Assembly (NCBI GenBank): GCA_963736685.1
Contig: CAVTPZ010000037.1
Coordinates: 184,374-248,373, forward strand
Reading direction: 5' to 3'
DNA from: DASUPK01 sp963736685
Lineage (GTDB): Bacteria > Actinomycetota > Thermoleophilia > Solirubrobacterales > 70-9
Length of the DNA: 64,000 bases
Shown here: positions 52,761 through 60,172 of the stretch, piece by piece
Position numbering within the stretch: position 1 is the stretch's first letter
Layout: each line of letters begins with the position of its first letter
Position numbers and translations under genes: made by a program
The notes under the pieces: model-generated
What the model was told of the DNA's origin: nothing
The model's database searches: none
The model's input: the letters and a program-made list of their open reading frames with translations, nothing else

Positions 52761-53198
52761 ATGGGCGACGGGTCACCCCGCCTGGCGCGGGTGACCATTC
52801 TCATCGCCGCGGTGCTGACGGCCGGATCTCTCACGGCCTGCGGTCGTCTGGACCGGGACGCGGTTTCAACCGATCTCAAGACGCTCGAGTCCTCCACGGC
52901 CGAGGGCATGCTCGTAGCTGACCAGGCTGCTCGGTCGAGGGCACCCGCCGACTTCATCGGAATCCGCACGGCCGAGCTCTCGAAGCAATCCAGGAACTCG
53001 GCGGACGCCTTGGCCGAGACGCCCACGGAGAGCGGCCTTCAGGAGGCCGCGGCGCAGGGCAATCGGATCGGAAACCGTGCCTCGGAGATCCTTGACTCTC
53101 TGCACTCCGATCCGGGCAACGCAGACCTCGCAGCGAATGTCGCTCGTGAGCTGCATGAGCTCCACCAACGAGCCGGCGATGCGGAGGATTCGCTTTGA
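52761..53198 (+). CDS. lipoprotein, unknown
   Basis: 145 residues with a lipoprotein signal peptide: basic head, hydrophobic VTILIAAVLTAGSLTAC (lipobox LTAC, Cys about 28). The mature part is helical and Ala/Asp/Ser-rich. No family recognised. Overlaps the NRAMP gene by 4 bases (GTG start of the next gene), which ties it to metal transport. Confidence 0.75.
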   Translation: MGDGSPRLARVTILIAAVLTAGSLTACGRLDRDAVSTDLKTLESSTAEGMLVADQAARSRAPADFIGIRTAELSKQSRNSADALAETPTESGLQEAAAQGNRIGNRASEILDSLHSDPGNADLAANVARELHELHQRAGDAEDSL

Positions 53199-54442
53199 GC
53201 AAGGTCCTCCAGATCGCCCTCGGCGTGGTCGCCGCTCTTGGCGGATTCGTCGACATTGGCGAGCTCGTCTTCAACAGCCAGGCGGGGGCAGAATTCGGGT
53301 ACCAGTTGCTATGGACCGTGCCGATCGGCGTGGTCGGGATCGCAACCTACGCAGAGATGTGCGGCCGGGTCGCGACGATGACCAAGCGCCCAGTCTTCGA
53401 TGTGGTGCGGCAGCGTCTCGGCTTCGGCCCGGGCCTCGTCACTCTGATCGCGAGCGAGGCAATCAACATCCTCGTGGTCGCCGCCGAGGTCGGCGGGATC
53501 GCCCTGATCCTCCAGCTCTACCTCGCAGACCTCCCGTTCAGGGTTCTTCTGCTGATCGCCGCGACCGCGATCATCCTCCTCGTCTGGGTCCTCCCGTTCG
53601 AGGGAATCGAGCGCATCTTCGGCTACGGGGGGCTCTGCCTGGCCGTCTACATCGTTGCCGCGGTGCATCTGCACCCGGATTGGGGAGCCTTGGCGAATGG
53701 CTTTCTGCCGCACTGGCAGACGGGTGAGAACACCCTGATCTACTGGTATTTCGCTGTGGGGGTGATCGCCTCGGCGATGGTCCCGTACGAGGTCTACTTC
53801 TACTCGTCCGGCGCCATCGAGGAGGGGTGGGACGAAAAGGAGGGCGATCTGACGGTGAACAGGATGAACGCCCTGTTCGGATTCGCACTCGGCGGCGTGT
53901 TCTCCGTCGCCCTCATCGTGGTCGCCGCCGAAATCTTTCATCCGCTTCAGATCAGTCCCGAGTTCCTTGGCACCACCGCTCTGGGCGCGCAGATCAGCTT
54001 TGGACAGACGGGCTTGTTCCTTGCGTTCCTCGGGATGATGGGCGCAGTCGGCGGCGCCGCGATCGAAGGCTCTTTCGCGGGTGCCTATGCCTTCGCCCAG
54101 TTCATGGGCTGGGAATGGGGCAAGAGCAGGAAGGCGAGGAAATCGAGGAGCGCGCCCGCGTTCAACTCCGCCTGGGTCCTCCTCTTCGTTCTCGCGTTCA
54201 TCATCGACCTGACCGGCGCCAACCCGGTTCTGATTACGGAGTATTCGGTCGTGATGGCGGTGGTCGCTCTGCCGCTCACCTATCTCCCGGTCCTGCTGAT
54301 CGCGAGGGACGAGCGCTACATGGGCGACCACATCAACGGGCGGCTCGCCAACACGCTCGGCGTCTTCTATCTCGCCTTGCTCTCGGTCGTCTCGCTGGTG
54401 GCCCTTCCCCTTCTGTTTGCGACCAATCACGGGTCCGGATGA
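53195..54442 (+). CDS. divergent NRAMP-family divalent metal transporter
   Basis: 415 residues, about 11 helices, with the NRAMP order of segments. Helix 1 reads GGFVDIGELVFNSQAG: the metal Asp (D20) of DPGN is kept, but P and N are Ile and Glu (DIGE). Helix 6 reads SAMVPYEVYFYSS in place of MPHN: Met is Val196, His is Tyr198, Asn is Glu199. Loss of the soft-metal Met and gain of acidic residues is seen in NRAMP-related magnesium transporters, so a harder ion than Mn or Fe is plausible. GTG start. Confidence 0.85.
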   Translation: MSKVLQIALGVVAALGGFVDIGELVFNSQAGAEFGYQLLWTVPIGVVGIATYAEMCGRVATMTKRPVFDVVRQRLGFGPGLVTLIASEAINILVVAAEVGGIALILQLYLADLPFRVLLLIAATAIILLVWVLPFEGIERIFGYGGLCLAVYIVAAVHLHPDWGALANGFLPHWQTGENTLIYWYFAVGVIASAMVPYEVYFYSSGAIEEGWDEKEGDLTVNRMNALFGFALGGVFSVALIVVAAEIFHPLQISPEFLGTTALGAQISFGQTGLFLAFLGMMGAVGGAAIEGSFAGAYAFAQFMGWEWGKSRKARKSRSAPAFNSAWVLLFVLAFIIDLTGANPVLITEYSVVMAVVALPLTYLPVLLIARDERYMGDHINGRLANTLGVFYLALLSVVSLVALPLLFATNHGSG

Positions 54443-55077
54443 CCGCGGCGCAGACACAGGTGAACCTCGGGCTCCGCCTGCTCGACGATCAGCTCTTCGA
54501 CTCAGACGAGCATCGCTGTGGTCGGGTCGACGACATTCAGATAAAGGGTGCACCCGGGGAGCACACCCAGGTAGACGCCCTGCTGGTCGGCCCCGGGGCT
54601 TGGCCCCGGAGATTGCGCCGCCCGTTCGCCTACGCGGTGGACGGTCTCGGGCCGGACTACATGCACTGTGTTCCCTGGAGCGAGGTGATCCGGGTTGGCA
54701 CCTCCGTGGGGCTCTCACGGCCGGCGAAGGAGCTCGGATTGGAGATGGCCGACGGCCACAACGTCGTCTGGGTGGGCTCCCCCCCGCGAGGCACGTTCCG
54801 GGCGTCCGAACTGCTCGGCTCTCGTCTCCTGACCGCCGGCGGTGTCGAGCTGGGGCGGATCTGGGACATCAGGGCGGAGCGGCGCACCGAGCTTCCTGAC
54901 GAACGGGTCAACGAGCCCTGGCGAGTGGTCGGGCTGATCTCGGGGCGATCCGGTTGGAAGGAGAGGATCGGCCTGTTTCCGGAGGGTGCGCCTTCCTCCG
55001 GCGAGACCTTCGTCCCCTGGGACTCCGTGGTCCAGATCGGATCCGGCACCGTGACGATCGCCGATTCAGCGGCCTAG
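54439..55077 (+). CDS. PRC-barrel-like protein paired with the NRAMP gene
   Basis: 212 residues, soluble, beta-rich. Two repeats of PRC-barrel character: LGLRLLDDQLFDSDEHRCGRVDDIQI and SELLGSRLLTAGGVELGRIWDIRA, each of the form G-x-x-(V/L)-x-(D/T)-x-x-G-x-x-(I/V)-G-x-(V/I)-x-D. The ends PYAYAVDGLGPDY-like and FVPWDSVVQI fit domain closures. PRC-barrels often accompany MgtE or NRAMP transporters, perhaps as cytoplasmic regulators. ATG overlaps the NRAMP stop (ATGA). Confidence 0.75.
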   Translation: MTAAQTQVNLGLRLLDDQLFDSDEHRCGRVDDIQIKGAPGEHTQVDALLVGPGAWPRRLRRPFAYAVDGLGPDYMHCVPWSEVIRVGTSVGLSRPAKELGLEMADGHNVVWVGSPPRGTFRASELLGSRLLTAGGVELGRIWDIRAERRTELPDERVNEPWRVVGLISGRSGWKERIGLFPEGAPSSGETFVPWDSVVQIGSGTVTIADSAA

Positions 55078-55113
55078 CACCGAGAAGTCCCTCTTTTCCA
55101 TCGGGTTTCTGGC

Positions 55114-55138
55114 ATTTCCCCCAATCGGGTAGGGAATT
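55114..55138. promoter_or_regulatory. inverted repeat upstream of the sulfate transporter operon
   Basis: ATTTCCC (55114-55120), 11 bases, GGGAATT (55132-55138): a seven-base arm with one mismatch in an AT-richer patch before the sulfate-binding gene. It could be an operator for the Rrf2 regulator at the other end of the operon. Confidence 0.4.
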
Positions 55139-55228
55139 AAGTGGTTTTCGATCCACAAAGTCAAGAACTCTGCTACCGTGCCCGCCTTCTTACCAACGAA
55201 CTCAATGAAGAAAGGTCACAAAGCCTCC

Positions 55229-56245
55229 ATGACACAGGCAAAGAAGAAGCGCCGGCCGGGGCGCCTCATCGCACGGCTTGGGATCGCCGCCGTCGCTCTC
55301 GGAGCGACCGTGGGCGTCGCCGCGTGCGGCTCGAGCGGCAGCTCGCTCAACCTGGTTGCTTACTCGACTCCACAACAGGTCTTCGAGCAGAGCCTCGAGC
55401 CCGGCTTCAAGAACACCTCCGACGGCAAGGACGTCGACTTCTCCAACTCGTTCGGAGCGTCGGGCGACCAGAGCCGCGCGGTCGAATCCGGCCAGCCGGC
55501 GGACGTCGTCATGTTCTCGCTCCAGCCCGACATGCAGCGCCTGGTCGACGCCGGGATCGTCTCGGCCGACTGGGACCAGAACCAATACAAGGGAATCGTC
55601 ACCAACTCGGTCGTGACCCTGATGGTTCGTCCGGGCAACCCGAAGCACATCACCAGCTTCGACGACCTCGCCAACTCGGACGTCGATGTGATTGACCCGA
55701 ACCCGGCCACCTCCGGCGGAGCCCGCTGGAACATCATGGCCATCTACGGGTCACAGATCGCCGAGGGAAAGACCCCGGCGCAGGCGCAGGACTTCGTCAA
55801 GCAGGTCCTCGCCAACACATCCGTTCAGGACTCGAGCGCACGTGACTCGCTCAACACGTTCTCCAGCGGGAAGGGCGATGTGCTCGTCGGCTACGAGAAC
55901 GACGCCATCCAGGCGAAGAAGGACGGCATCGATCTCGAGTACGTCACGCCCGCCAGCACGATCCTGATCGAGAACCCGATCGCGGTCACCAAGGACGCGC
56001 CGTCCGAGGCCCAGAAGTTCGTGGACTTCCTGTACACGGACCAGGGCCAGCAGGACTTCGCCGATGCGGGCTATCGCCCGGTCGTCAAGTCCGTGGCCGA
56101 GAAGAACGCGAGCAAGTTCCCGGTTCCGTCGGGCCTGTTCACCATCGACAAGTTCGGTGACTGGGACAAGGTCGCCGATCCGTTCTTCGGCGACAACGGC
56201 TGGGTAATCCAGGCCGAGAAGGACCTCGGTAACCCGACGAGCTAG
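55229..56245 (+). CDS. sbp: sulfate ABC transporter substrate-binding lipoprotein
   Basis: 338 residues from MTQAKKKRRPGRLIARLGIA; the signal ends in a lipobox VAAC (Cys about 33). The mature protein is a Sbp/CysP-type binding protein: LNLVAYSTPQQVFEQSL, SFGASGDQSRAVESG, DVVMFSLQPDM, DPNPATSGGARWNIM and YENDAIQAKKDG. It presents sulfate or thiosulfate to CysTWA. In-frame starts at 55205 (ATG) and 55178 (GTG) are also possible; I prefer 55229 for the compact signal peptide. Confidence 0.93.
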   Translation: MTQAKKKRRPGRLIARLGIAAVALGATVGVAACGSSGSSLNLVAYSTPQQVFEQSLEPGFKNTSDGKDVDFSNSFGASGDQSRAVESGQPADVVMFSLQPDMQRLVDAGIVSADWDQNQYKGIVTNSVVTLMVRPGNPKHITSFDDLANSDVDVIDPNPATSGGARWNIMAIYGSQIAEGKTPAQAQDFVKQVLANTSVQDSSARDSLNTFSSGKGDVLVGYENDAIQAKKDGIDLEYVTPASTILIENPIAVTKDAPSEAQKFVDFLYTDQGQQDFADAGYRPVVKSVAEKNASKFPVPSGLFTIDKFGDWDKVADPFFGDNGWVIQAEKDLGNPTS

Positions 56246-56266
56246 GCAGCTGGAGCCGACTGACAC

Positions 56267-57106
56267 ATGGCATCAGTTGACACCGCCGTAGCCAGATCGC
56301 CGAGGGTGGGCTTCCGTCCCACCCTCGGCGGTGCGGTGCTCATCCGCGGCGCCGCGATCCTCTGGATCAGCGTGATCGTGCTGCTTCCCCTGGCCGCCGT
56401 CTTCAGCCGGGGATTCAGCGATGGGCTCGGGCATTTCTTCGACGCGATCACCGACAAGGAGGCCGTGGCGGCCATCAAGCTGACCGTGATCTCCTCGCTG
56501 ATCGTCGTCGCGATCAACGGGGTGATGGGGACGCTGATCGCGTGGGTGCTCGTTCGCGACGACTTCCGTGGCAAGCGGCTCGTCAACTCGATCATCGATT
56601 TGCCGTTCGCTCTGCCGACGGTCGTCGCAAGCCTGGTCCTCCTTGCTCTCTACGGACCGAACTCCCCGATCGGGATCCATGTCGCCTACACCCGCGTGGC
56701 CGTGGTCATGGCGCTGCTCTTCGTGACGCTTCCGTTCGTGATCCGCGCGGTGCAGCCGGTCCTGATGGAGGTCGATCAGGAGATGGAGGAGGCCGCGGCC
56801 TCGCTGGGGGCTCCGAACCACCGGATCTTCCGCAGCATCCTGCTTCCCAACCTGACGCCGGCGATCATCGCCGGCTGCGCGCTCGCCTTCGCTCGGGCGA
56901 TCGGCGAGTTCGGCTCGCTGGTCCTGCTCACCGGGAACGTCCCCTTCAAGACCCAGGCGGCGTCCGTCTACATCTATGGGCGGGTTCAGACCAGCGACTA
57001 CTCGGGCGCGGCGGCCGTATCGGTCCTGCTCCTCGTGATTGCGATTGGCGTGTTGTTCGCCATCAATCTCTTCGCGCGTTGGAGGTCAAGACATGAGCGC
57101 GCTTAG
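56267..57106 (+). CDS. cysT: sulfate ABC transporter permease CysT
   Basis: 279 residues, six helices. The EAA loop is EEAAASLGAPNHRIFRSILLPNL, as QEMEEAAASLGAPNHRIF here, and DLPFALPTVVASLVLL and FARAIGEFGSLVLLTGN are CysU/CysT markers. Begins ATG at 56267, 21 bases after the binding protein stop, and overlaps cysW by 14 bases. Confidence 0.95.
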   Translation: MASVDTAVARSPRVGFRPTLGGAVLIRGAAILWISVIVLLPLAAVFSRGFSDGLGHFFDAITDKEAVAAIKLTVISSLIVVAINGVMGTLIAWVLVRDDFRGKRLVNSIIDLPFALPTVVASLVLLALYGPNSPIGIHVAYTRVAVVMALLFVTLPFVIRAVQPVLMEVDQEMEEAAASLGAPNHRIFRSILLPNLTPAIIAGCALAFARAIGEFGSLVLLTGNVPFKTQAASVYIYGRVQTSDYSGAAAVSVLLLVIAIGVLFAINLFARWRSRHERA

Positions 57107-57980
57107 CCGCCCGTCGCGCTGGGGCCTGCGCTCCATCGCGCTCGTGTACCTGTTCGCCCTGCTGATCGTGCCCGTGGCGATGATCTTCTACCGGACGTTC
57201 GAGCATGGCCTGAGCCAGCCGATCGACGCGATCACGAGCTCTGACGGTCTGCATGCCTTCTGGCTGACGATCGTCTGCGTCGGCATCGCGGTGCCGCTCA
57301 ACACCATCTTCGGGATCCTCACGGCGATCGTCTTGGTCCGCCAGGACTTTCGCGGGAAGGGGCTGATCAACGCGGTGATCGACGTGCCGTTCGCGATCTC
57401 GCCCGTCGTCATCGGTCTGGCCCTCTTCCTCGTCTATGCGCCTCGAAACAGCTGGTTCGGGGGCTGGTTCATGGACCAGGGCGTCCAGATCATCTTCTCG
57501 GTGCCCGGGATGGTCCTGGCCACGATCTTCGTGTCCCTGCCGTTCGTGGTGCGCGAGGTGATGCCGGTGCTCCAGGAGATCGGCACCGACCAGGAGGAGG
57601 CGGCCAAGACGCTCGGGGCGTCTCCCTGGCAGACCTTCTGGAAGGTGACCCTGCCGGCGATTCGCTGGGGCGTGACCTACGGCGTGGTTCTGGCCACTGC
57701 TCGTGCGCTCGGAGAGTTCGGCGCCGTCAGCGTCGTCGCGGGCAACATCAGCGGTCAGACGCAGACGCTGCCTCTGTTCGTCAAGAGCCAGTTCGACAAC
57801 ATCGACTTGGCGGGGGCATATGCCGCCGCAATCGTGCTCGCGATCCTCGCGATGGCGGTGCTGTTCAGCATGAACTTCCTCCAGAAGCGCTCGGCGAAGG
57901 ACGCGGAGGGCGACGAGGACGATCACGCGCTGCCAGGTCCGGGGGTCTTCGTCCCGCAGCCCATCGAAAAGGAGGCCTGA
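57093..57980 (+). CDS. cysW: sulfate ABC transporter permease CysW
   Basis: 295 residues, six helices. Markers: IDVPFAISPVVIGLALFLVY, EEAAKTLGASPWQTFWKVTL (EAA loop) and ARALGEFGAVSVVAGNI. The start is the ATG at 57093, with GGAGG 8 bases upstream inside the cysT end. The last 25 residues are acidic and extra to the family. Forms the channel with CysT. Confidence 0.95.
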   Translation: MSALSRPSRWGLRSIALVYLFALLIVPVAMIFYRTFEHGLSQPIDAITSSDGLHAFWLTIVCVGIAVPLNTIFGILTAIVLVRQDFRGKGLINAVIDVPFAISPVVIGLALFLVYAPRNSWFGGWFMDQGVQIIFSVPGMVLATIFVSLPFVVREVMPVLQEIGTDQEEAAKTLGASPWQTFWKVTLPAIRWGVTYGVVLATARALGEFGAVSVVAGNISGQTQTLPLFVKSQFDNIDLAGAYAAAIVLAILAMAVLFSMNFLQKRSAKDAEGDEDDHALPGPGVFVPQPIEKEA

Positions 57981-57981
57981 C

Positions 57982-58983
57982 ATGGCCATCGCCGTCAAGA
58001 ACGTGACCAAGAGCTTCGGAGACTTCGTTGCGCTCGACGACGTCTCCATCGAGGTGCCGGATGGCGGGCTGACCGCCCTCCTGGGCCCCAGCGGCAGCGG
58101 CAAGTCGACCCTGCTGCGAGTGATCGCCGGACTGGAGCAGCCTGACGAGGGACAGGTGCTGATCTCCGGCCAGGACAACACCGAAACCCGAGTGCAGGAC
58201 CGCAACGTGGGCTTCGTCTTCCAGCACTACGCCGCCTTCAAGCACATGACGGTGTTCGACAACATCGCGTTCGGCCTGAAGATCAAGGGCGAGGGCACCG
58301 GCACGATTCGCGAGCGGGTGAAGAAACTGATCGACCTGGTGCACCTGACCGGCTTCGAGAAGCGCTATCCGAACCAGCTCTCCGGCGGGCAGCGCCAGCG
58401 GATGGCGCTCGCCCGGGCGCTCGCGGTCGAGCCGAGGGTGCTGTTGCTCGACGAGCCGTTCGGCGCCCTTGACGCCAAGGTGCGCGAGGAGCTCCGGACC
58501 TGGCTGCGCCGTCTCCACGAGGACGTGCACGTGACGACGATCTTCGTGACCCACGACCAGGAGGAGGCGATGGACGTGGCGGAGCAGATCATCGTCATGA
58601 ACGACGGCAAGGTCGAGCAGTCGGGCGGCCCGCGGGACCTCTACGAGGATCCGGCCTCGGAGTTCGTGATGAGCTTCGTCGGGCCGGCGCACCGGCTGGG
58701 CGAGGCGTGGGTGCGGCCGCACGACATCGACATCCGCCACGAGCCGAACGGCAGGACGATCGAGGCGATGATCCAGCGGATCGTCCACCTCGGCTTCGAG
58801 GTGAGGGTGGAGCTGACGCTCACCGACGGCGATCAGTTCTCGGTGCAGCTGACTCGCGACGAGGTCGATGAACTGGAGCTCGAGGAGGGTCAGATCGTCT
58901 TCGTCCGGCCTCGCTCGAAGCGCGTCTTCGGGCCGGATGGGAAAGGCGCGAAGGTGACCAGCGAGCCGGAGATGGCCGGCTAG
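57982..58983 (+). CDS. cysA: sulfate ABC transporter ATP-binding protein
   Basis: 333 residues. Walker A GPSGSGKST, Q-loop VFQHYAAFKHMTVFDN, signature LSGGQRQRMALARALA, Walker B VLLLDEPFGALD, and His in FVTHDQEEAMD. The C-terminal TOBE-type domain (about 240-320: EAWVRPHDIDIRHEPNG) is as in CysA. GGAGG stands 7 bases before the ATG. It powers sulfate uptake and ends the operon. Confidence 0.95.
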   Translation: MAIAVKNVTKSFGDFVALDDVSIEVPDGGLTALLGPSGSGKSTLLRVIAGLEQPDEGQVLISGQDNTETRVQDRNVGFVFQHYAAFKHMTVFDNIAFGLKIKGEGTGTIRERVKKLIDLVHLTGFEKRYPNQLSGGQRQRMALARALAVEPRVLLLDEPFGALDAKVREELRTWLRRLHEDVHVTTIFVTHDQEEAMDVAEQIIVMNDGKVEQSGGPRDLYEDPASEFVMSFVGPAHRLGEAWVRPHDIDIRHEPNGRTIEAMIQRIVHLGFEVRVELTLTDGDQFSVQLTRDEVDELELEEGQIVFVRPRSKRVFGPDGKGAKVTSEPEMAG

Positions 58984-59046
58984 GGCGTCCGCTTGGGCTG
59001 AACGAGCCGGCGAGCCGTCACCGGGTCGCGTCGCCGAGGACGACGG

Positions 59047-59502
59047 CTAACGCTGACTCCAGGCTTCCGCCGGCTCGCTCAGCTCACGGACGTCAGTCGG
59101 CAGCTTGCCTCCGACGACGTCGGCGAGCGTTGTGTCCTCCATCACCTCGCGAATGTTGGCCCGCAGGGCGATCCAGACCTTCTGCAGTGGCTCCGCCTCG
59201 CCCTTGTACTTGAGCGACTCGGGCCCCTGGCCCCGGACAGTCGCCAGTGGCCCCTCGACGGCCCTGACGATGTCTGCCAGGCTGACCTCTTCGGCGTCCT
59301 TGGCCAGCCAATAGCCGCCCTGCGCGCCGCGGCGGCTGGCCACGATCCCGGTGTGCTTGAGCTCGCCGAGGATGTTCTCGAGGAACTTGAGCGGGATGTC
59401 CTGCGCGTCGGCGATCGCCTCTCCCTTGATCGGGTCGCCGCCCGCGGCGGCGAGCTCCAAAGAAGCGCGGACGGCGTAGTCCACCTTGGCCGAGATCCTC
59501 AT
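59047..59502 (-). CDS. Rrf2-family transcriptional regulator (CymR-like)
   Basis: 151 residues. MRISAKVDYAVRASLELAA, the winged helix IADAQDIPLKFLENILGELK and the wing SRRGAQGGYWLAKDAEEVSL identify Rrf2. There is not a single Cys, so it cannot bind an Fe-S cluster as IscR or NsrR do; this points to the CymR type, which governs cysteine and sulfur genes. It faces the cys operon end to end. ATG at 59502. Confidence 0.92.
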   Translation of the reverse strand: MRISAKVDYAVRASLELAAAGGDPIKGEAIADAQDIPLKFLENILGELKHTGIVASRRGAQGGYWLAKDAEEVSLADIVRAVEGPLATVRGQGPESLKYKGEAEPLQKVWIALRANIREVMEDTTLADVVGGKLPTDVRELSEPAEAWSQR

Positions 59503-59511
59503 CCCAGTGGG

Positions 59512-59517
59512 ACTCTA
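59512..59517 (-). promoter_or_regulatory. probable -10 box (TAGAGT) of the Rrf2 gene
   Basis: On the minus strand TAGAGT ends 9 bases before the ATG at 59502; no ribosome site. Leaderless start predicted. Confidence 0.4.
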
Positions 59518-59537
59518 GTGCTCATGGAGGCGACGCC

Positions 59538-59543
59538 TAGACT
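59538..59543 (+). promoter_or_regulatory. -10 box (TAGACT) of tRNA-Lys
   Basis: TAGACT ends 6 bases before the first base of tRNA-Lys, exactly where a -10 box would place transcription start at the mature 5' end. It shows the same hexamer as several protein genes in this window. Confidence 0.55.
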
Positions 59544-59549
59544 TGCCCG

Positions 59550-59623
59550 GCCCCCTTAAGTCAACTGGTCTAGACGGCGAGACTTTTAATCTCGTAGTCC
59601 GGGTTCGAGTCCCGGAGGGGGCA
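59550..59623 (+). tRNA. tRNA-Lys (TTT anticodon)
   Basis: 74-base cloverleaf: acceptor GCCCCCT/AGGGGGC, anticodon stem CGAGA/TCTCG around CTTTTAA (anticodon TTT), T arm CCGGG-TTCGAGT-CCCGG, discriminator A, CCA not encoded. Confidence 0.96.
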
Positions 59624-59677
59624 CTCTCTTCGCGATTTGCAGGCACTCTGCATCACCTCTCCCGTGAGGATTCGTCC

Positions 59678-60172
59678 GTGTCGAACGCAGGGAAGATCGA
59701 CCCAGACCTGGTTGCCCCGGTCCCACTGGTGAAGAAACGAGGAAGGCCGCCCGACGCCGGGCGACGGTGCGCAGTCGAGCTACGGATGTGCCAGAGGCAT
59801 GGAGTGACCGAGTTCGCCTTCTACAGCCGAGGACCGGGCGAAGGAAGGAGGTGGTCTTGCCGGCGTTGTGTGGGCGAAGCTGTGACGCGCCGAAAGCAGA
59901 GGCTCAAGCGCATCCTGGTCGCTGAGGCAGGCGGCCGCTGCGCGGTTTGCGGCTACGACCGTTGCATCATCAATCTCACCTTCCACCACGTCGATCCGAC
60001 GACGAAATCCTTCGCAATGTCGATGGCCGTGGGCCGTTCCGCCGCGGCCTTTCGCGAGGAGGCCAAGAAGTGCGTCCTCGTTTGCGCCAACTGCCACGGT
60101 GAGATCGAGGCGGGGCTGATCGAGAGCCCGCCTGCAGCCGCCAGGTTCCGCGGAAAGGTGCAGGCCGCGTAG
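59678..60172 (+). CDS. HNH endonuclease downstream of tRNA-Lys
   Basis: 164 residues. The N-terminal half holds a small zinc-ribbon-like pattern (MCQRHGVTEF and WSCRRC). The C-terminal half is an HNH/McrA-type nuclease: GGRCAVCGYDRC (CxxC), LTFHHVDPTTKSF (HH), and VLVCANCHGEIEAG (CxxCH). GTG start at 59678, with GAGGA 7 bases upstream; the frame stays open back through the tRNA, which is incidental. Free-standing HNH genes of this size are often homing endonucleases. Convergent with purH. Confidence 0.85.
   Translation: MSNAGKIDPDLVAPVPLVKKRGRPPDAGRRCAVELRMCQRHGVTEFAFYSRGPGEGRRWSCRRCVGEAVTRRKQRLKRILVAEAGGRCAVCGYDRCIINLTFHHVDPTTKSFAMSMAVGRSAAAFREEAKKCVLVCANCHGEIEAGLIESPPAAARFRGKVQAA

Noticed and set aside
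59543..59677. N-terminal extension of the HNH protein through tRNA-Lys
   Set aside because: Those codons are the tRNA itself; the GTG at 59678 has its own ribosome site.
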